From assembly GCA_964438025.1 (NCBI GenBank), contig CAYTIK010000020.1, positions 1 to 19,549 on the forward strand: DNA of 19,549 nucleotides, read 5' to 3'. Source of the DNA: GCA-002790615 sp964438025 (lineage in GTDB: Bacteria; Patescibacteriota; Minisyncoccia; Moranbacterales; UBA2206). This document shows, piece by piece, positions 1 through 4,773 of this stretch; position 1 is the first letter of the stretch; each line of letters starts with the position of its first letter. The notes below the pieces were generated by a model that ran no database searches, had not been told where the DNA came from, and saw nothing but the letters and a program-made list of their open reading frames with translations. Made by a program: the position numbers and the translations under genes.

Positions 1-240
1 TGGGATGTAACTGCGGCTGGTGTAGCTTCCGGACTGACGGGAATTACATCAACTGGAGACGTTGACTTCAGTGGAGCGACTCTTGAAGCGCCAAATGGAA
101 CAGACTTGCCTGCTACATGTAGCATAGGTATGATTTTCCATGACACTAATGATAATGCTTGCGCTGATGATAATGCTGGAGATGGTGCGCTCTGTATTTG
201 CAAGTCTGGAAATACCTGGGCATTGGTAGCCGACTTCTAA
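1..240 (+). CDS. C-terminal end of a secreted/surface protein (5' partial)
   Basis: The frame is open from base 1 to a TAA at 238-240, giving 79 visible residues. They are rich in Gly, Thr, Ala, Asp and Asn. A stretch reading TGDVDFSGATLEAPNGT is followed by a short Cys-containing tail (PATCSIG, NACADD, ALCICKSGNTW) ending in ADF. I recognise this tail as the kind that closes large fibre-like surface proteins of Patescibacteria, but I assign no function. The composition resembles the surface protein that begins at 18790, so both window ends may carry members of one family. A strong terminator follows 24 bases after the stop. The start, signal peptide and length are outside the window. Confidence 0.75.
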   Translation, partial: WDVTAAGVASGLTGITSTGDVDFSGATLEAPNGTDLPATCSIGMIFHDTNDNACADDNAGDGALCICKSGNTWALVADF

Positions 241-263
241 TTCAGAATTTTCCGAACTTCCGA

Positions 264-295
264 AAGCCCTCCGAACCCATCGGAGGGCTTTTTTT
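264..295 (+). terminator. Intrinsic terminator, copy 1 of a repeated module
   Basis: An 11-bp perfect stem (AAGCCCTCCGA with TCGGAGGGCTT), loop ACCCA, then a run of seven T. It lies 24 bases after the surface-protein stop. Near-identical sequence, including the bases before the stem (GAACTTCCG), recurs at 1760-1791 and in eroded form at 758-790. Confidence 0.9.
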
Positions 296-323
296 ACCTT
301 TTTTTTGAGAACGGGAATCCTTA

Positions 324-340
324 TCAAGGACGGTCCTTGA
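324..340. repeat. REP palindrome, copy 1
   Basis: TCAAGGACGGTCCTTGA, a perfect palindrome around a central G. It is followed by CAAAACCCCC, an extension almost shared with the copy inside the transposase gene (CAAAAGCCCC after 2065). Confidence 0.85.
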
Positions 341-350
341 CAAAACCCCC

Positions 351-369
351 ATTGAGGACGGTCCTCAAT
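351..369. repeat. REP palindrome, copy 2
   Basis: ATTGAGGACGGTCCTCAAT, a perfect 19-nt palindrome with central G, ten bases after copy 1 and identical to copy 3 (1804-1822). It sits just upstream of the promoter for the gene at 425. Confidence 0.85.
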
Positions 370-389
370 AAAAGTTAAAATGTGGTGAG

Positions 390-418
390 TTGACTTATTA
401 AAAAATAAAATATATAAT
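390..418 (+). promoter_or_regulatory. Sigma-70-type promoter, probably leaderless
   Basis: TTGACT (390-395), 17-bp spacer, TATAAT (413-418). The expected transcription start, 6-7 bases downstream, falls on or next to the A of the ATG at 425, so the mRNA would have essentially no 5' leader. No SD is present. Confidence 0.75.
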
Positions 419-424
419 TCGGGC

Positions 425-733
425 ATGCTTACACAAGAAGATATACAAAAAATCACAGAGGCTAATCAGGGCAAGCTCGAAGGAATCGAGCAAAAAATGG
501 ATAAGGGTTTTGAAATTCTTTCTAAAGAAATTTTCGCGACGAGAGATGATTTGAAAAAGCTTGAAGAAGGAATAAGTGAAAAATTCTCTAATCTGCACGG
601 CTCTGTTGACGCTTACGCCAAAAAAGCCGATACCTATTTTCAGGAAATGGTAATGCTTTCGCATAAAATAGATCGCCATGAAAAATGGTTGTTAATGATG
701 GCGGATAAATTAGGCTTGAAATTGGATTATTAA
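425..733 (+). CDS. Small coiled-coil protein of unknown function
   Basis: A 102-residue soluble protein, almost entirely predicted alpha-helix with strong heptad character (QKITEANQGKLEGIEQKMDKGFEIL, then DDLKKLEEGISEKFSNLHGSV and KKADTYFQEMVMLSHKIDRHEKWL as separate helical stretches). There is no signal peptide or membrane segment. Similar short coiled-coil proteins are frequent in Patescibacteria and have no established role. It has its own promoter and a terminator copy downstream, so it forms a one-gene unit. ATG 425 is chosen because the -10 box ends only six bases upstream, so no earlier start is possible on that transcript. Confidence 0.8.
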   Translation: MLTQEDIQKITEANQGKLEGIEQKMDKGFEILSKEIFATRDDLKKLEEGISEKFSNLHGSVDAYAKKADTYFQEMVMLSHKIDRHEKWLLMMADKLGLKLDY

Positions 734-757
734 AAATATTTTTTCTTAAACTTCCGC

Positions 758-790
758 AAACCCTCTAACGCCCATCGGAGGGCTTTTTTT
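758..790 (+). terminator. Terminator module, copy 2 (eroded stem)
   Basis: Same module as at 264 and 1760, but the left arm has changed: CCCTC (761-765) still pairs with GAGGG (778-782) across a 12-base loop, followed by seven T (784-790). The flanks CTTCCGCAAA and CTCCGCC are kept relative to copy 3, showing common descent rather than chance similarity of terminators. Confidence 0.7.
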
Positions 791-815
791 CTCCGCCTTA
801 AAACCCAATTTTACC

Positions 816-844
816 TTGCATTTTCAGTGTTTTTGTGATAAAAT
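816..844 (+). promoter_or_regulatory. Promoter of the nucleotidyltransferase unit
   Basis: TTGCAT (816-821), 17-bp spacer, TAAAAT (839-844). The predicted start is around 851, leaving only about six bases before the ATG at 857, so it is again nearly leaderless. Confidence 0.6.
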
Positions 845-856
845 AAGTAAAGACAT

Positions 857-1084
857 ATGAAACTAAGACAAGCCTTATTTTGGGATGTTAATCCCGCAAA
901 GATAGATACCAAAAAAAACGCTCAATATGTTATTGAACGGGTTTTAGATTTAGGCAGAGATAGGGAAGTGAAATGGATGTGGAATTTCTATGATAAAAAT
1001 TTGCTTAAAAAAATTGTTGAAAAATCACGATGCTTAATGCCTCAAACAAAAGCTTTATGGCTACTCATGTTGAAAAACAAGTAA
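857..1084 (+). CDS. Putative antitoxin-like partner of the AbiEii-type protein
   Basis: A 75-residue basic protein (MKLRQALFWDVNPAKIDTKK at the start, then NAQYVIERVLDLG, and a C-terminal helix around SRCLMPQTKALWLLML). I recognise it as resembling small DUF6922-type proteins often encoded directly before AbiEii/AbiGii nucleotidyltransferases. The function as an antitoxin is inferred from position. The FWDVNP element followed by a helix with VIERVL is the most recognisable part. It overlaps the next gene by 55 bases in another frame, consistent with translational coupling and tight co-expression. It does not look like the winged-helix AbiEi antitoxin, so a type IV AbiE label would be too strong. 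Confidence 0.65.
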   Translation: MKLRQALFWDVNPAKIDTKKNAQYVIERVLDLGRDREVKWMWNFYDKNLLKKIVEKSRCLMPQTKALWLLMLKNK

Positions 1085-1737
1085 ATTTAATTTTTTCCAC
1101 TTTGCCCAGAAAGACAAAAAAAGCCTTGGATTTTTTGGCCAAGCAAGCCTGGCTGAAAAATACAGGTTGGTATCTGGCCGGCGGAACAGCCTTGGCGCTA
1201 AGCACAGGACTGCGCCGGTCTGTTGATTTAGACTTCTTTTTAAAGATGAAAAATTTCAGCAACGAAAATCCACTCGACAATTTTGTGGATAATTCTGATT
1301 GGAAAACAACCATAAATAGAAAAAATACCATTTATGGAGAATTATTTAAAGCCAGAGTCAGTTTTATCGCTTATCCGTTTTTCATTCCCAAACAGGAGAT
1401 GATAAATTACGGCTATGTAAAAATCCTCCAGCCGCTGGATATCGCAGTTATGAAAATTGTCGCTATTTCCCAGCGGGGCAGGAAACGCGATTTTTTCGAT
1501 CTTTATTGGTGCGCGAAAAACATCGAGCCTTTGGAAAATTTAATTAAAAGATTAAAAGTCCAATATCCATCCGTCGCGCACGATTATCACCATATCTTAA
1601 AAGCTTTGGTATTTTTTGATGATGCGGAAAATGACCCGACGCCGGAGTTGAATTTCAAAGCAAGTTGGAAGGAAATCAAGAATTTTTTTATCCAAGAAAT
1701 ACCTATTATAACTGCCAGGCTTATTAATTTGAAATAA
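1030..1737 (+). CDS. AbiEii/AbiGii-family nucleotidyltransferase (putative toxin)
   Basis: A 235-residue protein of the DUF1814/AbiEii family. The nucleotidyltransferase signature is visible: WYLAGGTALAL (residues 48-57) followed by LRRSVDLDFF (61-70), where D66 and D68 form the metal-binding DxD pair. A later block DIAVMKIVAISQRGRKRDFFDLYW matches the conserved C-terminal part of the family fold. Family members act as toxins that transfer nucleotides, for example to tRNA in the MenT branch; the substrate here is unknown. ATG 1030 overlaps the upstream gene; ATG 1057 (MATHVEK) is an alternative start that loses nine residues. A terminator copy follows 22 bases after the stop, so the pair forms a self-contained unit. 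The key acidic residues are intact, so it is probably active. Confidence 0.85.
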   Translation: MLNASNKSFMATHVEKQVNLIFSTLPRKTKKALDFLAKQAWLKNTGWYLAGGTALALSTGLRRSVDLDFFLKMKNFSNENPLDNFVDNSDWKTTINRKNTIYGELFKARVSFIAYPFFIPKQEMINYGYVKILQPLDIAVMKIVAISQRGRKRDFFDLYWCAKNIEPLENLIKRLKVQYPSVAHDYHHILKALVFFDDAENDPTPELNFKASWKEIKNFFIQEIPIITARLINLK

Positions 1738-1759
1738 AGCTTTTTTCCCGAACTTCCGC

Positions 1760-1791
1760 AAGCCCTCCGAACCCATCGGAGGGCTTTTTTT
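1760..1791 (+). terminator. Intrinsic terminator, copy 3 of the module
   Basis: AAGCCCTCCGA (1760-1770), loop ACCCA, TCGGAGGGCTT (1776-1786) and a T tract to 1791. Stem and loop are identical to copy 1; the downstream CTCCGCC is shared with copy 2. Confidence 0.9.
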
Positions 1792-1803
1792 CTCCGCCCC
1801 CTT

Positions 1804-1822
1804 ATTGAGGACGGTCCTCAAT
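1804..1822. repeat. REP palindrome, copy 3
   Basis: ATTGAGGACGGTCCTCAAT, identical to copy 2. It lies between the terminator of the toxin unit and the promoter of the transposase. Confidence 0.85.
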
Positions 1823-1847
1823 TTCTGGACTTCAGATAAAAAGAGGG

Positions 1848-1853
1848 TATAAT
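1848..1853 (+). promoter_or_regulatory. Likely -10 box for the transposase gene
   Basis: A consensus TATAAT lies between REP copies 3 and 4. The -35 is poor (TGGACT at 1826-1831 with a 16-bp spacer). The transcript would start near 1860 and carry REP copy 4 as a hairpin in its leader. Confidence 0.45.
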
Positions 1854-1868
1854 ATAAAGGAAGATTCG

Positions 1869-1885
1869 TTGAGGACGGTCCTCAA
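1869..1885. repeat. REP palindrome, copy 4
   Basis: TTGAGGACGGTCCTCAA in the predicted 5' leader of the transposase mRNA, 13 bases before its ATG. On RNA it would form a hairpin close to the translation start. Confidence 0.85.
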
Positions 1886-1898
1886 TCACAATTAATTT

Positions 1899-2519
1899 AT
1901 GATAAGAAGAACAATTTTTAAAATAGGAGAATATTATCATATTTTTAATCGCGGAGTGGAAAAAAGAAAAATTTTTAATAACGATAAATGTTATAATCGT
2001 TTTATTGAGTCAATGATATTTTTTAATACAGAAAAATCAATTTGGCTTGTCAATGATCGTCCTCGACAAAAGCCCCAACCGGAAGAAAGGATAGTTGATG
2101 TAGTGGCCTATTGTTTGAATCCAAATCATTTTCATTTTTTATTAAAAGAAAACAAAGAAGGTGGCATCACCAAATTTATGAAAAAAATTTGCACCGGCTA
2201 TGCAATGTATTTCAATAAAAAATACGCTCATTCCGGTGTTTTATTCCAGGGCCGGTTTAAATCAGTACATATGGATTCAAATGACCAACTTTTATATGTT
2301 TCGGCCTATGTTAATGGCAATAGCGAGGTTCATGGAATAGAGAAAGCGGAAAATTATCCCTGGTGCAGTTTTCCGGAATATTTCCAAGGACGGTCCTTGG
2401 ATGATGGAGTATGCCAAAAAGAAATTATTCTTGGACAATTTAGAAATATTGAAGATTACAAGACATTTTGTTATGATAAAATAAAGGGAATGAAAGAGCA
2501 CAAAAAATGGGAAGATTAA
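1899..2519 (+). CDS. REP-associated tyrosine transposase (RAYT, Y1/IS200-like)
   Basis: A 206-residue single-strand DNA transposase of the Y1_Tnp/TnpA-REP family. Visible motifs are YYHIFNRGVEKRKIF (residues 12-26), typical of the N terminus, and the metal-binding HUH motif as NPNHFHFLL (H77, H79). The helix GYAMYFNKKY (100-109) carries the candidate catalytic tyrosine (Y101 or Y104), followed by GVLFQGRFKS (113-122) and the PWCSFPEY block (154-161). Family members bind and cut REP hairpins and are usually single-copy, domesticated genes. Seven REP copies lie within 1.6 kb upstream or inside this gene and directly after it, and two are within the coding frame: an eroded one (about residues 50-57) and a perfect one (about 162-167). 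All core residues are present and the frame is intact, so the enzyme is probably functional. There is no SD. Its own promoter is only partly recognisable. Confidence 0.9.
   Translation: MIRRTIFKIGEYYHIFNRGVEKRKIFNNDKCYNRFIESMIFFNTEKSIWLVNDRPRQKPQPEERIVDVVAYCLNPNHFHFLLKENKEGGITKFMKKICTGYAMYFNKKYAHSGVLFQGRFKSVHMDSNDQLLYVSAYVNGNSEVHGIEKAENYPWCSFPEYFQGRSLDDGVCQKEIILGQFRNIEDYKTFCYDKIKGMKEHKKWED
2047..2070. repeat. Eroded REP copy inside the transposase gene
   Basis: The right half CGTCCTCGACAA is intact and the left half TTGTCAATGAT is a decayed mirror of it. Against a perfect palindrome built from the right arm there are about 4 mismatches in 23 positions. It is read in frame as LVNDRPRQ. The following AAGCCCC echoes the bases after REP copy 1. 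Confidence 0.55.
2383..2401. repeat. Perfect REP copy inside the transposase gene
   Basis: TCCAAGGACGGTCCTTGGA, a 19-nt perfect palindrome with central G. It is translated in frame as part of FQGRSLDD, in the region after the conserved PWCSFPEY block, where related proteins usually read something like YLGLRNGTL. Confidence 0.8.
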
Positions 2520-2527
2520 AAAATCCA

Positions 2528-2546
2528 GTCAAGGACCGTCCTTGAC
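2528..2546. repeat. REP palindrome directly after the transposase gene
   Basis: GTCAAGGACCGTCCTTGAC, a perfect palindrome with central C, the opposite orientation to the copies upstream. It begins 8 bases after the transposase stop and ends 7 bases before the next start codon. Confidence 0.85.
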
Positions 2547-2553
2547 AAAACTC

Positions 2554-3150
2554 ATGCCAAAGAAAAAAATAATCGTCCTAATTTCCATAATCGTCATTAT
2601 TCTGCTAGGTGCCGGCGTTTTTTATTGGTTTAAAATTAAATCTAATCCGGCGGAAAAATTACCGGTTGCGACGGAAAAAAATTATTACGAAATCAATGAC
2701 GAACTGGCCGGTGTGTCCTTTAAAATCGGCAAAAAATTCGACCGCATGCCGGCCCAGCAGCTGCAGATGAAAAATCCCAGTTTTGTCTATGGCTTTCTCT
2801 CCCAAGACGATGTGAAAGTTAATTGTTTTATTTCCCAAACCCAGCGGGAAAATGCCGGCGTAGTCAAAGTAGCGGAATTGCGCGATGGTGTACTGGAACA
2901 GTTGAAAAAAACTAATCCGGACGTCAGATTAGAAGAGGCGAAAGTAATTGATATCGGCGAAAACAATAATAAGGGTGCGAAACTCAAAATGAGCTATACT
3001 GAAGCGGAAAAAACCCCGATGATTCAGTGGGAAGTGACGGGAATTACTGAGAAAAAGGCCACTTTTGCTTTTTGCGTTTCTCCTCGGGCGGTGCTAGACT
3101 TGTACCAAGAGGATTTGGAGTTGTTTTTAGATAGTGTAAGAATAAAATAA
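2554..3150 (+). CDS. Membrane-anchored extracytoplasmic protein, possibly PsbP/DUF1795-like
   Basis: A 198-residue protein with a short basic N terminus (MPKKK), one membrane segment (about residues 5-26, rich in Ile/Leu/Val) and an outside domain. The domain reads AGVSFKIGKKFDRMPAQQL near its start and ends LYQEDLELFLDSVRIK. A pattern of that kind, with a last helix preceding S(V/I)(R/N), is seen in PsbP/DUF1795-type domains, but the similarity is only suggestive. A TTG 12 bases upstream in the same frame is possible, but it lies inside a REP palindrome, so ATG 2554 is preferred. There is no SD and no clear promoter; it may be read from the transposase promoter. The following gene has the same layout and may be a distant relative. 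Confidence 0.75.
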   Translation: MPKKKIIVLISIIVIILLGAGVFYWFKIKSNPAEKLPVATEKNYYEINDELAGVSFKIGKKFDRMPAQQLQMKNPSFVYGFLSQDDVKVNCFISQTQRENAGVVKVAELRDGVLEQLKKTNPDVRLEEAKVIDIGENNNKGAKLKMSYTEAEKTPMIQWEVTGITEKKATFAFCVSPRAVLDLYQEDLELFLDSVRIK

Positions 3151-3154
3151 AAAA

Positions 3155-3191
3155 CCTCACCCCAGCCATCTCCTTCAATAAGGAGAGGGGG
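3155..3191 (+). repeat. Hairpin repeat carrying the SD of the next gene
   Basis: TCTCCTT (3169-3175), loop CAAT, AAGGAGA (3180-3186), flanked by CCTCACCCC on the left and GGGGG on the right, which can extend the pairing. The type (CCTCACCCCAGCC...AAGGAGAGGGG) is a widespread bacterial intergenic repeat as far as I recognise it. The right arm is the only SD-like sequence for the gene at 3200, so the fold would hide it. Confidence 0.65.
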
Positions 3192-3199
3192 CAAATTTT

Positions 3200-3904
3200 A
3201 TGGACGAACAACAAGAAATCAAACAGCCAAATAAATTTATCAAAATTCTGAAAATCAGCCTGATAGTTTTGATTGCGCTGGCAGTTTTGCTAGCCGGTTA
3301 TTTTGCTTACCGCCTTTCCCAAAAAGATCTTTTTGGTTGGCGGCTGAATTTTAATTTAAATAAGGTGGAAACCAATACTTATACCGGTTTTGCTCCCAAC
3401 ATCGCTTTTCTCTATCCGAAAATTTTTGAAACCGACTTAGACGTAGACAAAAAATATGGTAAAGGCTATGTAGCTGGCATTAAATTAAAAACCGACGATC
3501 GCACCGGTTGCGATATCCGCACGAACGGGCCCCAGCTGGATTTTTCCCAATCGGAACAGGTATTGACGGATACGATTATCAATCCCATTAAAGAAAAAGC
3601 TTCCAATTTTCAGCTGATTGAAAAAGGCAAATTGAATATTGGTGGACAAAAATCGTTTAAAGTTTCTTTTTCTTTTTTAGATCCGATCGGCGCTCGCATT
3701 CGGCTGGATCAAATTTTTACCGAGAACCAAGGAACCCGTTTTATGATTATTTGCGGGACCGGAGAATATCAATACGCTTTTTTCCACAAAGATTTCCAGA
3801 CTTTTTACGATTCCATCAATTTTTCGGGCAAGATTTCCGATTTTGAAATCAACCGGACCTGGCAGCGTGTCCTGTGGGAAGAGCTGACTTTTTGGCGCAA
3901 ATAA
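3200..3904 (+). CDS. Membrane-anchored extracytoplasmic protein of unknown function
   Basis: A 234-residue protein with a 17-residue charged cytoplasmic start, one membrane helix (about residues 18-42, ISLIVLIALAVLLAGYFAYRL) and an outside alpha/beta domain. The domain contains two cysteines (in GCDIRTNG and MIICGTGEY) that could form a disulfide outside the cell. The end of the domain, FHKDFQTFYDSINFSG, matches the same type of last helix and strand seen in the previous gene product, hinting at a shared PsbP-like fold; this is an inference. ATG 3200 is supported by an AGGAGAGGGGG SD eight bases upstream, one of the few good SDs here, embedded in a hairpin. Confidence 0.8.
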   Translation: MDEQQEIKQPNKFIKILKISLIVLIALAVLLAGYFAYRLSQKDLFGWRLNFNLNKVETNTYTGFAPNIAFLYPKIFETDLDVDKKYGKGYVAGIKLKTDDRTGCDIRTNGPQLDFSQSEQVLTDTIINPIKEKASNFQLIEKGKLNIGGQKSFKVSFSFLDPIGARIRLDQIFTENQGTRFMIICGTGEYQYAFFHKDFQTFYDSINFSGKISDFEINRTWQRVLWEELTFWRK

Positions 3905-3920
3905 GCCAAATATTGACCAC

Positions 3921-3980
3921 CGCAGTAGATTTTCGGCTAGAGACTTAGCCTCTAAAAAGAAAAGCCGAAAATTCACTACG
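3921..3980. repeat. Imperfect inverted repeat after the 3200 gene
   Basis: Two 18-base arms (3921-3938 and 3963-3980) pair at 15 of 18 positions; the inner nine (TTTTCGGCT with AGCCGAAAA) are perfect. The centre contains TAGAG...CTCTA. It may act as a transcript-end hairpin, but there is no T tract after it. CTTAGCCTCT from its centre recurs in the terminator hairpin at 5230-5239. The gap 3905-4261 otherwise holds a promoter and a further inverted repeat, and no gene I can support. Confidence 0.6.
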
Positions 3981-3983
3981 GGA

Positions 3984-4012
3984 TTGACAATTTTTTTGAT
4001 AAATGAAATAAT
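3984..4012 (+). promoter_or_regulatory. Promoter upstream of the 4262 gene
   Basis: Consensus TTGACA (3984-3989), 17-bp spacer, AATAAT (4007-4012). The transcript would start near 4019 and run through the inverted repeat at 4047-4129 to the gene at 4262, giving a leader of about 240 bases. Confidence 0.55.
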
Positions 4013-4046
4013 GCCAATAGCAGAACTCATACTGGATTATTCGTTT

Positions 4047-4129
4047 TGTCATTCTGAACGTAGTGAAGAATTCCCTAATTTAAAGCACTAGTCATATTCT
4101 TCGGGATTCCTCACAGGCTCAGATTGACA
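4047..4129. repeat. TGTCATTCTGA-type inverted repeat element
   Basis: The left arm starts TGTCATTCTGAACGTAGTGA and runs to CCC at 4075. The right arm (4103-4129) is its diverged reverse complement, starting GGGATTCCTCACAGG and ending AGATTGACA. I recognise this as the dispersed TGTCATTCTGAGCG...GAAGAATCC repeat common in several bacterial groups. The arms are separated by 27 bases, so it has the form of a small non-coding foldback element. Confidence 0.7.
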
Positions 4130-4261
4130 GCATTAAGCAATGTTTATATTTTGTTTTATTTAAGCCGATAATAGAAACAATTGAGTATCAGTTAGTATAA
4201 AACCTTTAAAAATTTGCGCTGGCCGGCAACTTTAGTTGAAGGCCATCTGCAACAAAAAAAT

Positions 4262-4696
4262 ATGCCAGAAGAAAACAATAAAGGGGGAGTAGTCAAAAAT
4301 ATCGTAATTTTTTTAATCATCATCGTCTTGGCGGCTGGAGCTTTTTGGGCGTTTAAGAAAATGTCCAACTCAACCAGCGTCGTCGACACCTCAAAACACC
4401 AAGCGGTCTTTTTGACCAACGGCCAAGTTTATTTTGGAAAAGCAGCCAATGAAAAAGCCAGTTATGTTTCCCTAAGCGATGTTTATTATCTGGTTCTTAA
4501 AAAACCTTTGCAGAATCAACAGCAAGAAGGAGAGCAAAATCAGGAACAAGCTAAACCGGAATACAGTTTGATTAAATTGGGTAAGGAAATGCATGGTCCG
4601 ACCAGTATGTCCATTAATCGTGACCAGATTCTTTTCATCGAAAATTTAGCGGATGATTCAAAAGTGGTCAGTGCTATCAAAGGCGGACAGAAATAA
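4262..4696 (+). CDS. Conserved membrane-anchored protein of Patescibacteria (HQAVFLTNGQVYFG family)
   Basis: A 144-residue protein with a short hydrophilic start, one membrane helix (about residues 13-34, IVIFLIIIVLAAGAFWAF) and a small extracytoplasmic domain. The blocks HQAVFLTNGQVYFGK, SDVYYLVLK, LIKLGKEMHGPTSM and RDQILFIENLADDSKVV are ones I recognise as a family conserved across Patescibacteria without known function. A Gln/Glu-rich linker (NQQQEGEQNQEQ) interrupts the domain and varies between members. ATG 4262 is chosen over the in-frame TTG at 4214, which adds 16 residues lacking the family character. Confidence 0.85.
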   Translation: MPEENNKGGVVKNIVIFLIIIVLAAGAFWAFKKMSNSTSVVDTSKHQAVFLTNGQVYFGKAANEKASYVSLSDVYYLVLKKPLQNQQQEGEQNQEQAKPEYSLIKLGKEMHGPTSMSINRDQILFIENLADDSKVVSAIKGGQK

Positions 4697-4701
4697 TATT
4701 C

Positions 4702-4761
4702 ACCCAGTTAAATTCGTCCGCCACTGGCGGACGACCCCGCTTGGCGGGGATTTAACGGGGT
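4702..4761. repeat. 60-nt inverted-repeat element with predicted three-way junction
   Basis: Outer arms ACCCAGTTAAAT (4702-4713) and ATTTAACGGGGT (4750-4761) pair at 11 of 12 positions. Between them lie two perfect GC-rich hairpins: CGTCCGCC-ACT-GGCGGACG (4715-4733) and CCCCGC-TTG-GCGGGG (4735-4749). This leaves almost no unpaired base. I recall similar GGCGGACG/GGCGGGG elements in other CPR genomes. It fills the gap between two membrane-protein genes. Confidence 0.8.
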
Positions 4762-4773
4762 AAAAAAATACAT

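Noticed and set aside
324..369. Closely spaced GGACGGTCC palindromes as a CRISPR-like array
   Set aside because: Only two copies adjoin, the spacer is ten bases, the other copies are scattered singly, and no cas gene is present. A REP family with a RAYT explains them.
4012..4092. A 26-codon reading frame (MPIAELILDYSFCHSERSEE...)
   Set aside because: Half of it is the translation of the TGTCATTCTGA repeat, a known source of false small genes. There is no SD.
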